Shown piece by piece: positions 45,359 to 53,204 of a DNA stretch of 64,000 bases. The notes below the pieces were generated by a model. The model was given only the letters and a program-made list of their open reading frames with translations, had not been told where the DNA came from and made no database searches. Location of the stretch: the NCBI GenBank assembly GCA_018606805.1, contig JAGYWI010000008.1, positions 62,001 to 126,000 of the forward strand. Reading direction: 5' to 3'. Each line of letters starts with the position of its first letter. Positions within the stretch are counted from its first letter, which is position 1. Origin of the DNA: Candidatus Magnetomicrobium cryptolimnococcus. Lineage in GTDB: Bacteria; Nitrospirota; Thermodesulfovibrionia; Thermodesulfovibrionales; Magnetobacteriaceae. The translations under genes were made by a program, and so were the position numbers.

Positions 45359-45828
45359 TTAGCCAAAATGCGTAGCGGTAGTGGTGTAACGTTTAAATCC
45401 ATAGAGTGAAGTTCAAAATGTGCCCCATCTGCGTTTTCAAATATGACTTCCCAGTGGCATCCTCTTACACCTTTAGATAGCTTAATGTGCTTTGTGTGTA
45501 TCTGTAAATCTTCATCCAAGACTGGGTATTCATGAGTACGGTTGTCGTGGCTAATTGTCTTAATAGTATAACTGCCGCAAGCTTTAATCATAAGGTATAT
45601 ATCTGCAATATTTTTTATCTCTTGTTGGCCAAAATCTAACCTTGCTGTCTTTATAGAGGCATTTATAGGCTGACCATTATCATCATCACCATTAAGCTCA
45701 TAAATGCCAGTTGAGGAAACACCATAGTAATTATTATCGATTTTAAAAAATGAATTAAATGGGTATTTTGTATATTCTGATAAAGCATTTGTCTGTGTGT
45801 TTAGCACAAAAGTAGTTGATATAGGCAA
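45355..45828 (-). CDS. Small phage tail-like protein
   Basis: 157 aa from a TTG start with AGGAGG about 10 nt upstream. It has the motif series FFKIDNNYYGVSSTGIYELNGDDDNGQPINASIKTARLDFGQQEIKNIADIYLMI (split here only for illustration of the DDDNGQ / TARLDFG / KNI order), a pattern seen in tail proteins of podovirus- and siphovirus-like prophages where conversion of position-dependent values is displayed. It ends HWEVIFENADGAHFELHSMDL. It is translationally coupled to the next gene. Tail assignment is by pattern and context. Confidence 0.65.
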   Translation of the reverse strand: MPISTTFVLNTQTNALSEYTKYPFNSFFKIDNNYYGVSSTGIYELNGDDDNGQPINASIKTARLDFGQQEIKNIADIYLMIKACGSYTIKTISHDNRTHEYPVLDEDLQIHTKHIKLSKGVRGCHWEVIFENADGAHFELHSMDLNVTPLPLRILAK

Positions 45829-45914
45829 AGGTTTATCCTCCTAATGTAGCAGTTTTATGTTGAATTAAAAAAATATGCGGTAAAGATAAAGATTACAGCA
45901 GTGGTATAATGTGC

Positions 45915-46270
45915 TTAAGTATTTCGTAGTGGTACGGGATAAACAGTATGTTTGGGGTCATACCACAATATATATAATATCTCGTTTTCTCGTATACCCC
46001 ACAACCTTTCGCTACCAGTTAAACGCATGGAATATAAATCAGAGCAATCATCTAAATTTATTTCCTTCAGTATTTATATTGTATTCTTTGTATAGTATTA
46101 ATATCCTCTATATTTGTCCATCCCCAATCTCCATTAAAATCCAATTTACTTAAACACCACACCGGTTGCATATCTATTATGGAACTACGACTGTTGTTTG
46201 AAGCAATGCGCGGTGTTTTTTCTGCTATTGGTTGTATTTTATTTATTGGTTTTTTCTTAGTCTTCTTCAA
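45915..46270 (-). pseudogene. Broken partner gene of the Panacea protein
   Basis: The first part reads 67 residues from a TTG at 46270 (inside the Panacea stop region) to a TGA at 46067, including QPVWCLSKLDFNGDWGWTNIE. A second part in the next frame runs from 46070 to a TAA at 45915 and reads LKEINLDDCSDLYSMRLTG, then ERLWGIRENEILYILWYDPK and VYPVPLRNT. From memory these are the N-terminal and C-terminal signatures of one family found directly after Panacea genes (WSFxxLDxDGxWGW ... DDxxELFSLRLxGxxRIWGI ... WWDPEH). The middle third, about 35 codons, is missing and the frame is shifted, so the gene is broken by an internal deletion. Confidence 0.75.
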
Positions 46271-46694
46271 GACTGCCGTAATACTCCATCATATCAGCAT
46301 GTGAAATAACACGACTTCCCCTTTCATTAGGAGATAAACCCTTTCTTGCTATTAACCATGGGTCCTCTTTATGAGTTAAGTCTGAAAGCCATTGAGCGCT
46401 TTTATCACCATAGTAATCTAACACACTATCAATAGTTTCTTTTTCAATACCCTGTACCTTAGAAGCATCTCCAAAACTCCATTGGTTAACACTGTATTGC
46501 CCTTTGTGATTTTCATAAAGTTTTCTTACCACAGGACCACTTAACCATGCTTCTATTTCATCATTAAAAAGTGGTTTCTCATCCCACACTAAAGACCATA
46601 CTTGGCAGTAATAAATCAACTTTTGAAGTTTCATTGCAGTGATTGTCCCCATCTTTTTTACAATATAATCTGCTACATCATCTGCACTTAACAT
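46257..46694 (-). CDS. Panacea (DUF4065/SocA-like) antitoxin-type protein
   Basis: 145 aa with GGAGG upstream. Panacea hallmarks are AMKLQKLIYYCQVWSLVW, PLFNDEIEAWLSGPVVRKLYENHKG, and a helical C-terminus with WLSDLTHKEDPW. Panacea domains occur in the SocA proteolytic adaptor and as antitoxins for many unrelated toxins. The partner gene that overlaps its stop is broken here, so this copy is probably an orphan. It is inserted between the 48.2-kb fibre-like gene and the tail-like gene at 45.8 kb. Confidence 0.88.
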   Translation of the reverse strand: MLSADDVADYIVKKMGTITAMKLQKLIYYCQVWSLVWDEKPLFNDEIEAWLSGPVVRKLYENHKGQYSVNQWSFGDASKVQGIEKETIDSVLDYYGDKSAQWLSDLTHKEDPWLIARKGLSPNERGSRVISHADMMEYYGSLEED

Positions 46695-46804
46695 TGCTTA
46701 TTACCTCCATTTTTTATATGCTCATATTATGCTTATAGTATAACAATAATAATACTTAAATATGGCAATAATATTTAGCAAGTTCTTAAAGAAAAATCCA
46801 ATAA

Positions 46805-48241
46805 TTATATTAAAACGTACCAATTATCCTTTATTGCCATTAAAATTGTTTCAAGCAAAGGTATCTCTACATTGCCAGTATATACAATATTTTCATAAAT
46901 ATTGCCGGCTAATTTAATCAAAACCGTATTATCTATACTAATATCAATAGTCCTGCCAACTAAACAACTATTATTAAAGCGTACTAAAGGCAATTCAATA
47001 GCTCCACTACTATACGAAACCGACCCAAAAGAGAAAAGCTCTTGCCGTAAGGTTTCCACATCAACTGCCCCAAAATTACCTGCTAAGGCTGCTCCACGAA
47101 TAACCATCAAAGAAACATTACAGCTACCAGCAACAACTGGTGAGTGCAACACCCAAGCAGCCCCTTTGAGCAAATTTAGCTTGAAACCGGACAACCCAAC
47201 ACAGCCAACAAAACACGCACCATTTACAATAAGCTCCTCAAAAGACATAACTCCAATGTGCCCTGCCTCACTACTTGCAGTAAATAACGGAATCGCCCCA
47301 GCTACCTTACAAACATTACCTCTTAATAGCCCGCCGTTAATATAAAATACCGGCACCAGCCCCAACCCTCTAACCACCGGCACACTATAAGACGTGCTAT
47401 CAACCTCAAACTCAGTCATTGTTATATCTGATGTTACTGTGGGCGGTGTTTTTGCTTGTAGTGAAATTGCTGACAAAGATATAGAAAGGTTACTAATTTC
47501 ACCAGTTAGTTCATCTGCACTTACATTTATAATAGGAGGCGACAATTGTGCAAAATTGCCACTTTGTTCATGATAACCGACAACTGTTAATTTTGGCAGT
47601 GTTAAAATAGCCCCATCACTGCCAGTATCAACTATAATAGTTGGTAGCGTAATATTAGCACTACCATTATTATCTGATGTTAACAGATACTCTATATAAT
47701 CAAACTTTAAGCCGGGTGCATTTGTTTGCTGTTCAGCATAGACCTCTATACTATCAATACTGCCACTATAGGTATTTGTAGCAGTAAACCATGATGACCA
47801 TGTACCATCGTTTAACCTAACTCTACCGTTTTTATCACTACTTCTGAATTGACATTCAAGTTTATGATAAATATTATTACCAATACCGGCCCCAACTATA
47901 TTAAAGGTAGAGCCACCATTAGTTATATAGCCATACTCACCGCCATTGTCGTGCCTGAGAAAAACAGCATGTGCAGTCGTAGCACCGCTTTTTAATCTAA
48001 ACCGAAGACGACAACCACCATAGGCATTTGTATCAGTTCTTGCCCATATTGATATACTACCATCGGCAAAGGATGATATACTTTTTGAAATATAAACAGC
48101 ATTACCAGCCACATCAATGTGTTTAACACCCTCATACGGAGTACCAGTAGTTACAACATTGAAAGTCGTACTACCGCTCCATCCACCTTGATTATTTAAA
48201 TCACCGTTTGAGTAACTATTAAAATTATCTATTAATGCCAT
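46805..48241 (-). CDS. Fibre-like protein with N-terminal jelly-roll domain
   Basis: 478 aa from the ATG at 48241. Residues 1-200 resemble a LamG/concanavalin-type jelly roll (LIDNFNSYSNGDLNNQGGWSG, SISIWARTDTNAYGG, DSIEVYAEQQTNAPGLKFDYIEYL), common in phage and surface proteins that bind sugars. The rest is beta-rich with repeated short strands (NITLPTIIVDTGSDGAILTLP) and Gly/Ala/Val-rich turns. Likely a tail fibre or appendage; no enzyme motif seen. It sits upstream of the Panacea gene and downstream of the ImmA-linked membrane gene. Confidence 0.68.
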   Translation of the reverse strand: MALIDNFNSYSNGDLNNQGGWSGSTTFNVVTTGTPYEGVKHIDVAGNAVYISKSISSFADGSISIWARTDTNAYGGCRLRFRLKSGATTAHAVFLRHDNGGEYGYITNGGSTFNIVGAGIGNNIYHKLECQFRSSDKNGRVRLNDGTWSSWFTATNTYSGSIDSIEVYAEQQTNAPGLKFDYIEYLLTSDNNGSANITLPTIIVDTGSDGAILTLPKLTVVGYHEQSGNFAQLSPPIINVSADELTGEISNLSISLSAISLQAKTPPTVTSDITMTEFEVDSTSYSVPVVRGLGLVPVFYINGGLLRGNVCKVAGAIPLFTASSEAGHIGVMSFEELIVNGACFVGCVGLSGFKLNLLKGAAWVLHSPVVAGSCNVSLMVIRGAALAGNFGAVDVETLRQELFSFGSVSYSSGAIELPLVRFNNSCLVGRTIDISIDNTVLIKLAGNIYENIVYTGNVEIPLLETILMAIKDNWYVLI

Positions 48242-48439
48242 GTTATTATACTTCCACAATGATTATTTAATAGTGATTTTTGACAAAATAGGTTTGTAAT
48301 AAATATTTTAAGTATCATATATTCCTCTTGAAATTTTTATAAAATAAAGGAAGGTTTATTAAAAAACTAGTATAAGAAATAACATAATATGGATTATTAT
48401 TTAGGAAAAACTCGATGTTAATTTATTTTATTAATGGAG

Positions 48440-48787
48440 TTAATTTCTAAAGAGATACTTCAATACATATACAAATGCTACAAAAGATTGTACAAGCGTT
48501 GATTCAAATAATAAAGCAACAAGCCATTCTTCCAGCTTAAACCAACCTACCCCTGCAAACCCAACGAAGGCAAAAGCTAAACATATTTCTACCCCTAATC
48601 CACCTATTATCCACTTAGCATACATTTCCCTCAATTGTCTATCAGATTTTAAATCCTCAATTTCTTGATGCTCTCTTTCTAAAGGAATACTTGGTTTATT
48701 AAAATCAAAGTCCTGCCCCTCTGCTTCCTCACCCTCAGAGCGCTTCTCAGCTATTTCCACAAATGCTTTTCTTCCTTTAGATGCCAA
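48440..48787 (-). CDS. Two-helix membrane protein, partner of the ImmA/IrrE gene
   Basis: 115 aa; its start overlaps the protease gene by 11 bp. The N-terminal half is charged and cytoplasmic (EIEDLKSDRQLREMYAKW). Two hydrophobic helices follow, about 58-76 (WIIGGLGVEICLAFAFVGF) and 88-111 (LLFESTLVQSFVAFVYVLKYLF). I recall a recurrent group of short proteins with LKxDRxLRxxYAKW before two helices and a YLF ending, often next to toxin or phage genes, but cannot name it. Overlap with a protease gene suggests the membrane protein is either its substrate or effector. Confidence 0.7.
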   Translation of the reverse strand: MASKGRKAFVEIAEKRSEGEEAEGQDFDFNKPSIPLEREHQEIEDLKSDRQLREMYAKWIIGGLGVEICLAFAFVGFAGVGWFKLEEWLVALLFESTLVQSFVAFVYVLKYLFRN

Positions 48788-49286
48788 GTCGCCTTCTTCT
48801 AATTTCTATTACTTTGAGACTAACATCAAAAACTCTTACCAACCTATCGTTTGAAGTTGTAACATTCTTTATAACATAACGCAACCAACCTTCCGGTACT
48901 AATAAATTGCCGGCAAACTCCTGTGCTTCAACCTCTTGTGTCTCACCTGAAGAAAATTTCCCCCTGCAGTCTATCTTCTCACCATGGTCTAACAACAAAT
49001 GTCCAAGCTCATGAGCTATCGTAAATCGCATTCTTACATCAGCATCAAGTTTATTTACAAAAATATAATTCTTATTTTTAATATTTTTAATTATAGCACC
49101 AGCAAAATCATTCCTTGGACAATCAAAATCTTCCGGTAAGTCAGTAGGATACAACGATATAATCTCACATTTATGCACTCTAGCTATTTTTTCTATATCA
49201 ACAGGAGTAACATTTATATGAGCTTTCGTCAAAGCTTCATTCGCTTTATCTTTTATCTCTTGCATTCTCTCTTTTGTTAATGTCAT
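48777..49286 (-). CDS. ImmA/IrrE-family metallo-endopeptidase
   Basis: 169 aa from the ATG at 49286, chosen for GGAGG (complement of 49296-49300) 9 nt upstream. Zincin motif FTIAHELGHLLLDH with HExxH, then EVEAQEFAGNLLVPEGWL, the second conserved block of this family. ImmA-type proteases cleave repressors to induce mobile elements; others act as toxins or stress regulators. There is no helix-turn-helix domain and no repressor gene next to it. It is followed by an overlapping two-helix membrane gene. The whole pair is inserted between two tail-like genes. Confidence 0.9.
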   Translation of the reverse strand: MTLTKERMQEIKDKANEALTKAHINVTPVDIEKIARVHKCEIISLYPTDLPEDFDCPRNDFAGAIIKNIKNKNYIFVNKLDADVRMRFTIAHELGHLLLDHGEKIDCRGKFSSGETQEVEAQEFAGNLLVPEGWLRYVIKNVTTSNDRLVRVFDVSLKVIEIRRRRLGI

Positions 49287-49333
49287 AAAATAGCACCTCC
49301 TTTTATTATTGTATTTCCTATTATATAACAATG

Positions 49334-50605
49334 TCAAGTAAAAAGCATTGGCATAGTAACATCACCATACACCATCCATTTATATGAATTATCTACCACA
49401 TTTTCAGCACCAAACAGTGTGCAAATGTATTGTACTATGCCGTTTCTTTCTATAAGCGTTCCGACTCCTTGAGTAGATACATTAAAAGAATATCTCCCCT
49501 CTGTTACATTGACAATCCATCCATTATTAAACACAAAACAAACTCCCTTTTCAGACAAAAAATATATACCATTGCCATAATTATTGTCTTTATTAATAGA
49601 GGTGTTATTTGCCGATACTTTTACATCAGTACCGATAACAACACCATAACTGGCTATAAAACTGCGACTAAATTGCTCAGGCACTTGCCCATGAAGAAAG
49701 ACTATTTCATTTTTAGTGCCAATCCAAAGCCCATCTTGTACACTTGCAACCATTGTTATTGGCTTTTCAAATTGAATATACTGCTCAAGGTCAAAAAGCT
49801 CATATCCATAAGGCTTAGAGTAATAAAGCACATCGTCAACCGCTATGAAAATATGACCACTATAGTACTCAATGATGCTTCCAGCAGGCGGTGGACTTAG
49901 ATGTTGGGTATGAAGAGGGTAGGTAAGCTCTTGGCTATTACCACTATAAACAAACTCTGCTAATATATTTGGCACCTGCAACGCCAAATAAAAGGCCGTT
50001 CCATTTGAGTGAGTTATGTAAATACGGATATTTTTAACAGTAGAATCAGACGACGGATAAACTTTTATGCCAATACCAGCAGATTTTAAGTTGATACTCG
50101 ATGGCTCACAAGCACCTGATTCCTGCCCGTCATCTCTAACATAAGTGCAAACTACTTGATAAGTAGCATAACTATCATGTTTGATTTCTGGCAAATTGCC
50201 ACCAGATACACTTAACTGCGGAGGTGGTGGTACAGCAAGCCCCCAACTTCTACTTGATCCATTTTCAATAACACCACTGACAACACCATCCGTGTAATAG
50301 ATTTTACCATTTAACGCAAGATAACGCATAGGTAGTTCCTCTATAATGCCATTCCTAATAGTACTAACTGTCATATCTTTGTTTAATTTTTTAAGCGACT
50401 GCCCTTCCCTAAAAACAGCTATATCACCCACACTAAAGCCTGAATAACATACACCACTATAGACCTGATAAAAACCACTCCGACGCCTTATGCTGCCTGT
50501 GTTATCTATGTCAACGTTTCTGGCTCCTTGCAGCTCTGTTGTATTAAGAGATTCTGGTGGTAGAACGTTGTTAAGACCTGTAAATTTGTTAAGTTTTATA
50601 AACAT
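49334..50605 (-). CDS. Phage stabilisation/tail accessory-like protein
   Basis: 423 aa, ATG with AAGGAGGG. The start FTGLNNVLPPESLNTTELQGARNVDID and DNTGSIRRRSGF is typical of phage proteins annotated as P22 gp10-like stabilisation or tail accessory proteins. The body is beta-propeller-like (YLALNGKIYYTDG, GHIFIAVDDVLYYSKP, DGLWIGTKNEIVFLHG). In phages these close the portal and connect head to tail. It is the first gene of the minus-strand block. Confidence 0.72.
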   Translation of the reverse strand: MFIKLNKFTGLNNVLPPESLNTTELQGARNVDIDNTGSIRRRSGFYQVYSGVCYSGFSVGDIAVFREGQSLKKLNKDMTVSTIRNGIIEELPMRYLALNGKIYYTDGVVSGVIENGSSRSWGLAVPPPPQLSVSGGNLPEIKHDSYATYQVVCTYVRDDGQESGACEPSSINLKSAGIGIKVYPSSDSTVKNIRIYITHSNGTAFYLALQVPNILAEFVYSGNSQELTYPLHTQHLSPPPAGSIIEYYSGHIFIAVDDVLYYSKPYGYELFDLEQYIQFEKPITMVASVQDGLWIGTKNEIVFLHGQVPEQFSRSFIASYGVVIGTDVKVSANNTSINKDNNYGNGIYFLSEKGVCFVFNNGWIVNVTEGRYSFNVSTQGVGTLIERNGIVQYICTLFGAENVVDNSYKWMVYGDVTMPMLFT

Positions 50606-50635
50606 TAGCCCTCCTTATAACAAAAAGAAAGATTA

Positions 50636-50724
50636 GAGGATGCGGGGTAAAACCCTTTTCGAGAAAAAGGTGCGTAGGCGCACTCCCAAACCTTTGACTT
50701 GCTATCTACTTGGTTATCCTTTTA
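50636..50724. repeat. Dispersed hairpin repeat, copy 6
   Basis: GGGGTAAAACCCTTTTCGAG, then GGTGCGTAGGCGCACT (50669-50684), then a tail CCTTTGACTTGCTATCTAC that matches the 14.43-kb copy. Orientation is opposite to the copies at 25.2 and 30.8 kb. Confidence 0.88.
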
Positions 50725-51004
50725 CACTTTAAGTTCATAAACAAAATTAATCTAATTACGCGTGTACTGATATATTATGATAAACTAAAGCAGATATTGG
50801 ACATCTTACATGAGAGGAACAACACTGTCTGAAAATAATTTTTCAAGTTTTTCTAAGCAAGAAAAACCATTATAAATAAATAATAATATCAGTCTTAAAA
50901 TTTTGTCAAGTATTTTTTTAATACATTAATTTTAGTAATAAAAAAACGTTATAGGGTTATAATATAGTAAAGTTGTAGAGAGAGATGTTATTAATAGTCT
51001 GCGA

Positions 51005-51062
51005 GTTAAAAGTTTTTGGAAAAGGTGCGTAGGCGCACTCCCAAACCCCACACCCTCTAATC
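51005..51062. repeat. Dispersed hairpin repeat, copy 7
   Basis: AAAAGTTTTTGGAAAAGGTG, then the core GGTGCGTAGGCGCACTCCCA. It lacks the AAAACCCTTTT arm of copy 6. It ends 18 bp before the moaC stop. Confidence 0.85.
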
Positions 51063-51079
51063 TTCTGTATTTTTTTTCT

Positions 51080-51562
51080 TTATTTTTCTTTTCTTTTAAA
51101 GTGGCCGCTTTTGCCACCTTTTTTTTCAACCAAGCAAATATCGCTAATAACAATTTCTTTATCAACGGCTTTACACATGTCATAAATAGTGAGGGCTGTT
51201 ATAGAAACGGCTGTAAGGGCTTCCATTTCAACGCCGGTTTTACCGGTTATTTTGACAACAGCATCTATGTTAACACATGAGAGATTGTCGTCAATATTTA
51301 GCTCAACGGATATGGATGTAATGTTTAATGGATGACAGAGTGGAACGAGGGAAGATGTTTGTTTAGCACCCATAATACCTGCAATTTTAGCTACCTGTAG
51401 GGCATCGCCTTTTGTTAGTTGATTATCTTTTAAAAGCTGTAGGGTGCTTTTTTTCATATAAACGGAGCCTTTAGCGTGTGCCTCACGGCTGGTATCGTCT
51501 TTAGCAGTAACGTCTACCATATGGGCTTCACCTTTAGTATCAATATGTGTCAGTTTTTCCAT
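51080..51562 (-). CDS. moaC: Cyclic pyranopterin monophosphate synthase MoaC
   Basis: 160 aa. Second step of molybdopterin synthesis, acting on the MoaA product. Motifs are MVDVTAKDDTSREAHAKG, GDALQVAKIAGIMGAKQTSSLVPLCHPL, and TGKTGVEMEALTAVSITALTIYDMCKA with KSGHF near the end. Its start overlaps the siroheme gene by 23 bp, so it is the third gene of bamD-cysG-moaC. Confidence 0.96.
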   Translation of the reverse strand: MEKLTHIDTKGEAHMVDVTAKDDTSREAHAKGSVYMKKSTLQLLKDNQLTKGDALQVAKIAGIMGAKQTSSLVPLCHPLNITSISVELNIDDNLSCVNIDAVVKITGKTGVEMEALTAVSITALTIYDMCKAVDKEIVISDICLVEKKGGKSGHFKRKEK

Positions 51563-52211
51563 AAAATATTTGTACCTTTGAAATTAAGTGTTCTTTTAAT
51601 TGTTTAAAAAAGCCAGCTCTTAGCGCTGCAAGGCTTGATGGAGTGGCAGCTTCGGATAAGATTTCCTTGCGTTTTTTAGCATCTTTTATAAATGTTTTCA
51701 CAGTCATGCGCAACCATTTTAAAAAAGCGAGGTATTCTTCAAATTCTGTACCGTAGGTGGATTCAAGTTCAATTCGCAAGGTTTTAGCAAGGGCGGGGCT
51801 GATACTGCTTGTGGATATGGCAATGCACAACTGTCCTCTTCTAATAACGGAGGGGACTGTAAAATTACAAAGTTCTGGGATATTAACCACATTTACTAAA
51901 AAAGGCGCATCCATTGCGATTTGGCGATTTAAAGAAACATTGTCTGTTGCGGCTATCACAATAAAGGCATCGTTGCAGTCACCACTTTCGTATTCTTTAC
52001 AAACATGATTAATAGCTTGTATTTGATTAAGCCATTGGAGTTCAAGCGTTAATGTGGGGCTTATGATAGTAACATTAGCTTGGGCTTCAAGGAGTCCTTC
52101 TGTTTTTCGCTTGGCAACATTACCACCGCCAACAACAACACATTTTTTGCCACTAATATTTAAAAATACTGGATAATGGTTATCAATTGCTATTTTTTCT
52201 TCTTTAATAAT
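51540..52211 (-). CDS. cysG: Precorrin-2 dehydrogenase/ferrochelatase-type siroheme protein, non-canonical start
   Basis: About 223 aa if translation begins at ATT 52211-52209 (or the next ATT at 52208). The full N-terminal Rossmann half is readable: NHYPVFLNISGKKCVVVGGGNVAKRKTEG, then VIAATDNVSLNRQI and FLVNVVNIPELCNF, followed by the central and C-terminal helical part. No ATG, GTG or TTG exists in frame before a stop at 52215-52217, except an internal GTG at 51959 that would delete the nucleotide-binding loop. AGAGAGG lies 8 nt before the first ATT. It oxidises precorrin-2 and inserts iron in siroheme synthesis. It overlaps bamD by 22 bp and moaC by 23 bp. Confidence 0.83.
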   Translation of the reverse strand: MIKEEKIAIDNHYPVFLNISGKKCVVVGGGNVAKRKTEGLLEAQANVTIISPTLTLELQWLNQIQAINHVCKEYESGDCNDAFIVIAATDNVSLNRQIAMDAPFLVNVVNIPELCNFTVPSVIRRGQLCIAISTSSISPALAKTLRIELESTYGTEFEEYLAFLKWLRMTVKTFIKDAKKRKEILSEAATPSSLAALRAGFFKQLKEHLISKVQIFYGKTDTY

Positions 52212-52939
52212 ACCTTAAGCCTCTCTTCGGCGGCACCTATAAGGTCTTTTCTTTGTGCCTTTAGTATTGTTTTATTGTAAAATTCCTCTGCCTTTTTAAA
52301 ATCGTTGGTAGCTTCATAGGATTGTGCAAGGAGATAATAAACGTCGGCAATATCTTGGTAATCGCCATAGTCTTCGATAATTTTATTAAATCTGCCAATG
52401 GCGGCCTCGTATGAAGCCTTTTTAAAATAATGCTCGCCAACATAGTGCTCATGGGCGGCAAGAATATTTCTACTTTTTTCAATACGTAAAGGAATAACTT
52501 CCCTGTATGGGTTTCGAGGATATAGGGTCTTCAATTTTTCAAATTCTTCAATAGCATTTACGGCATACCGATAGCCTCTATCTCTGCCTTCTATTTGTTT
52601 AAAATATATAGAAGCTATCTGGTACTGGGCATAGGGTGCGTACCGGTTTTCAGGATAAAGATTTACAAAATCTTTGTACTGGGTAATAGCAAGGTCATGC
52701 TCTTGCTCTAAAAGGTAGGATTCAGCTATCTTTAATTTAGCAAGAGGTGCGTAATCGCCGGCATCGCTTCTGTTTTCAATTTCTGTTAGCAGCTCCCGAG
52801 CCTCTTCAAAGTCGCCATCATCTACTTGTTTAGAGGCATATTGAAAGACTTCCGCTGCATTTGAATAATCAGGTTTTTTAGCCTGCTTGGAACAGCCGAC
52901 AATAAGAAAAGCTAATACAATAATTGTAATTATTTTCAT
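52190..52939 (-). CDS. bamD: BamD-like outer-membrane assembly lipoprotein
   Basis: 249 aa from the ATG at 52939 (MKIITIIVLAFLIVGC; lipobox LIVGC, Cys16). Five or so TPR-like helical repeats follow, with BamD signatures: LAITQYKDFVNLYPENRYAPYAQYQIASIYFKQ (in pieces: YKDFVNLYPENRYA), RDRGYRYAVNAIEEFEKL, YPRNPYREVIPLRI and HEHYVGEHYFKKASYEAAI. BamD is part of the machine that inserts beta-barrel proteins in the outer membrane. The 3' end overlaps the siroheme gene, an unusual operon partner. Confidence 0.9.
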   Translation of the reverse strand: MKIITIIVLAFLIVGCSKQAKKPDYSNAAEVFQYASKQVDDGDFEEARELLTEIENRSDAGDYAPLAKLKIAESYLLEQEHDLAITQYKDFVNLYPENRYAPYAQYQIASIYFKQIEGRDRGYRYAVNAIEEFEKLKTLYPRNPYREVIPLRIEKSRNILAAHEHYVGEHYFKKASYEAAIGRFNKIIEDYGDYQDIADVYYLLAQSYEATNDFKKAEEFYNKTILKAQRKDLIGAAEERLKVLLKKKK

Positions 52940-53204
52940 AATATATGCTATGCCCTCATTATTAATGTTTTCATTATATTTTAAACCTGTATGGGTATAA
53001 ATAGTCAAGGTTCTATTTAAAAATTATAAAAATAACTATTAATTACTTTTTAGAAAAAATTGATTTTATAATTTAGACAGCAATGACAAAAATGTGTGGG
53101 GGAAGAAGATACTAAGATAAGTGTTCGGGTAATATATTACCATTTTTTTGTAATTATGGTGTAAAATAATACCAGTAGTATAGATTTAGTGGAAGGAGGT
53201 GCTA

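Larger units (their letters stand above)
39060..50605 (-). mobile_element. Accessory block with phage tail-type genes and cargo
   Basis: All genes run on the minus strand between rimO and moaC. In transcription order they are: a tail/stabilisation-like protein, ImmA/IrrE protease plus two-helix membrane protein, a jelly-roll fibre-like protein, a Panacea protein plus a broken partner, a small tail-like protein, a large beta-rich protein, a 669-aa coiled-coil protein, a serum amyloid A-like protein, and two small lipoproteins. I see no integrase, terminase, portal, capsid, tape-measure or lysis gene. Clean attachment repeats are not visible; dispersed repeats sit at the right edge (50.6-51.06 kb). 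A decayed prophage or a retained tail-derived module are both possible. Confidence 0.65.
50606..51079. other. Gap at the edge of the accessory block
   Basis: 474 bp. It contains two copies of the dispersed repeat, at 50636-50724 and 51005-51062. Between them is AT-rich DNA with a 21-codon frame from an ATG near 50810 that I do not consider a gene. A TATAAT at about 50959 is visible without a clear partner. No integrase remnant or tRNA fragment was recognised. Confidence 0.6.

Noticed and set aside
39060-51079. A complete prophage or an integrase-bounded genomic island
   Set aside because: No integrase, terminase, capsid or attachment duplications could be found; only tail-type genes and cargo are visible.
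50932-51183. An 83-codon frame on the minus strand overlapping the moaC end
   Set aside because: It overlaps moaC out of frame and the dispersed repeat, and ends in low-complexity sequence.
51540-51959. A short siroheme protein starting at the GTG at 51959
   Set aside because: It would lack the whole nucleotide-binding half, which is readable and conserved immediately upstream in the same frame.
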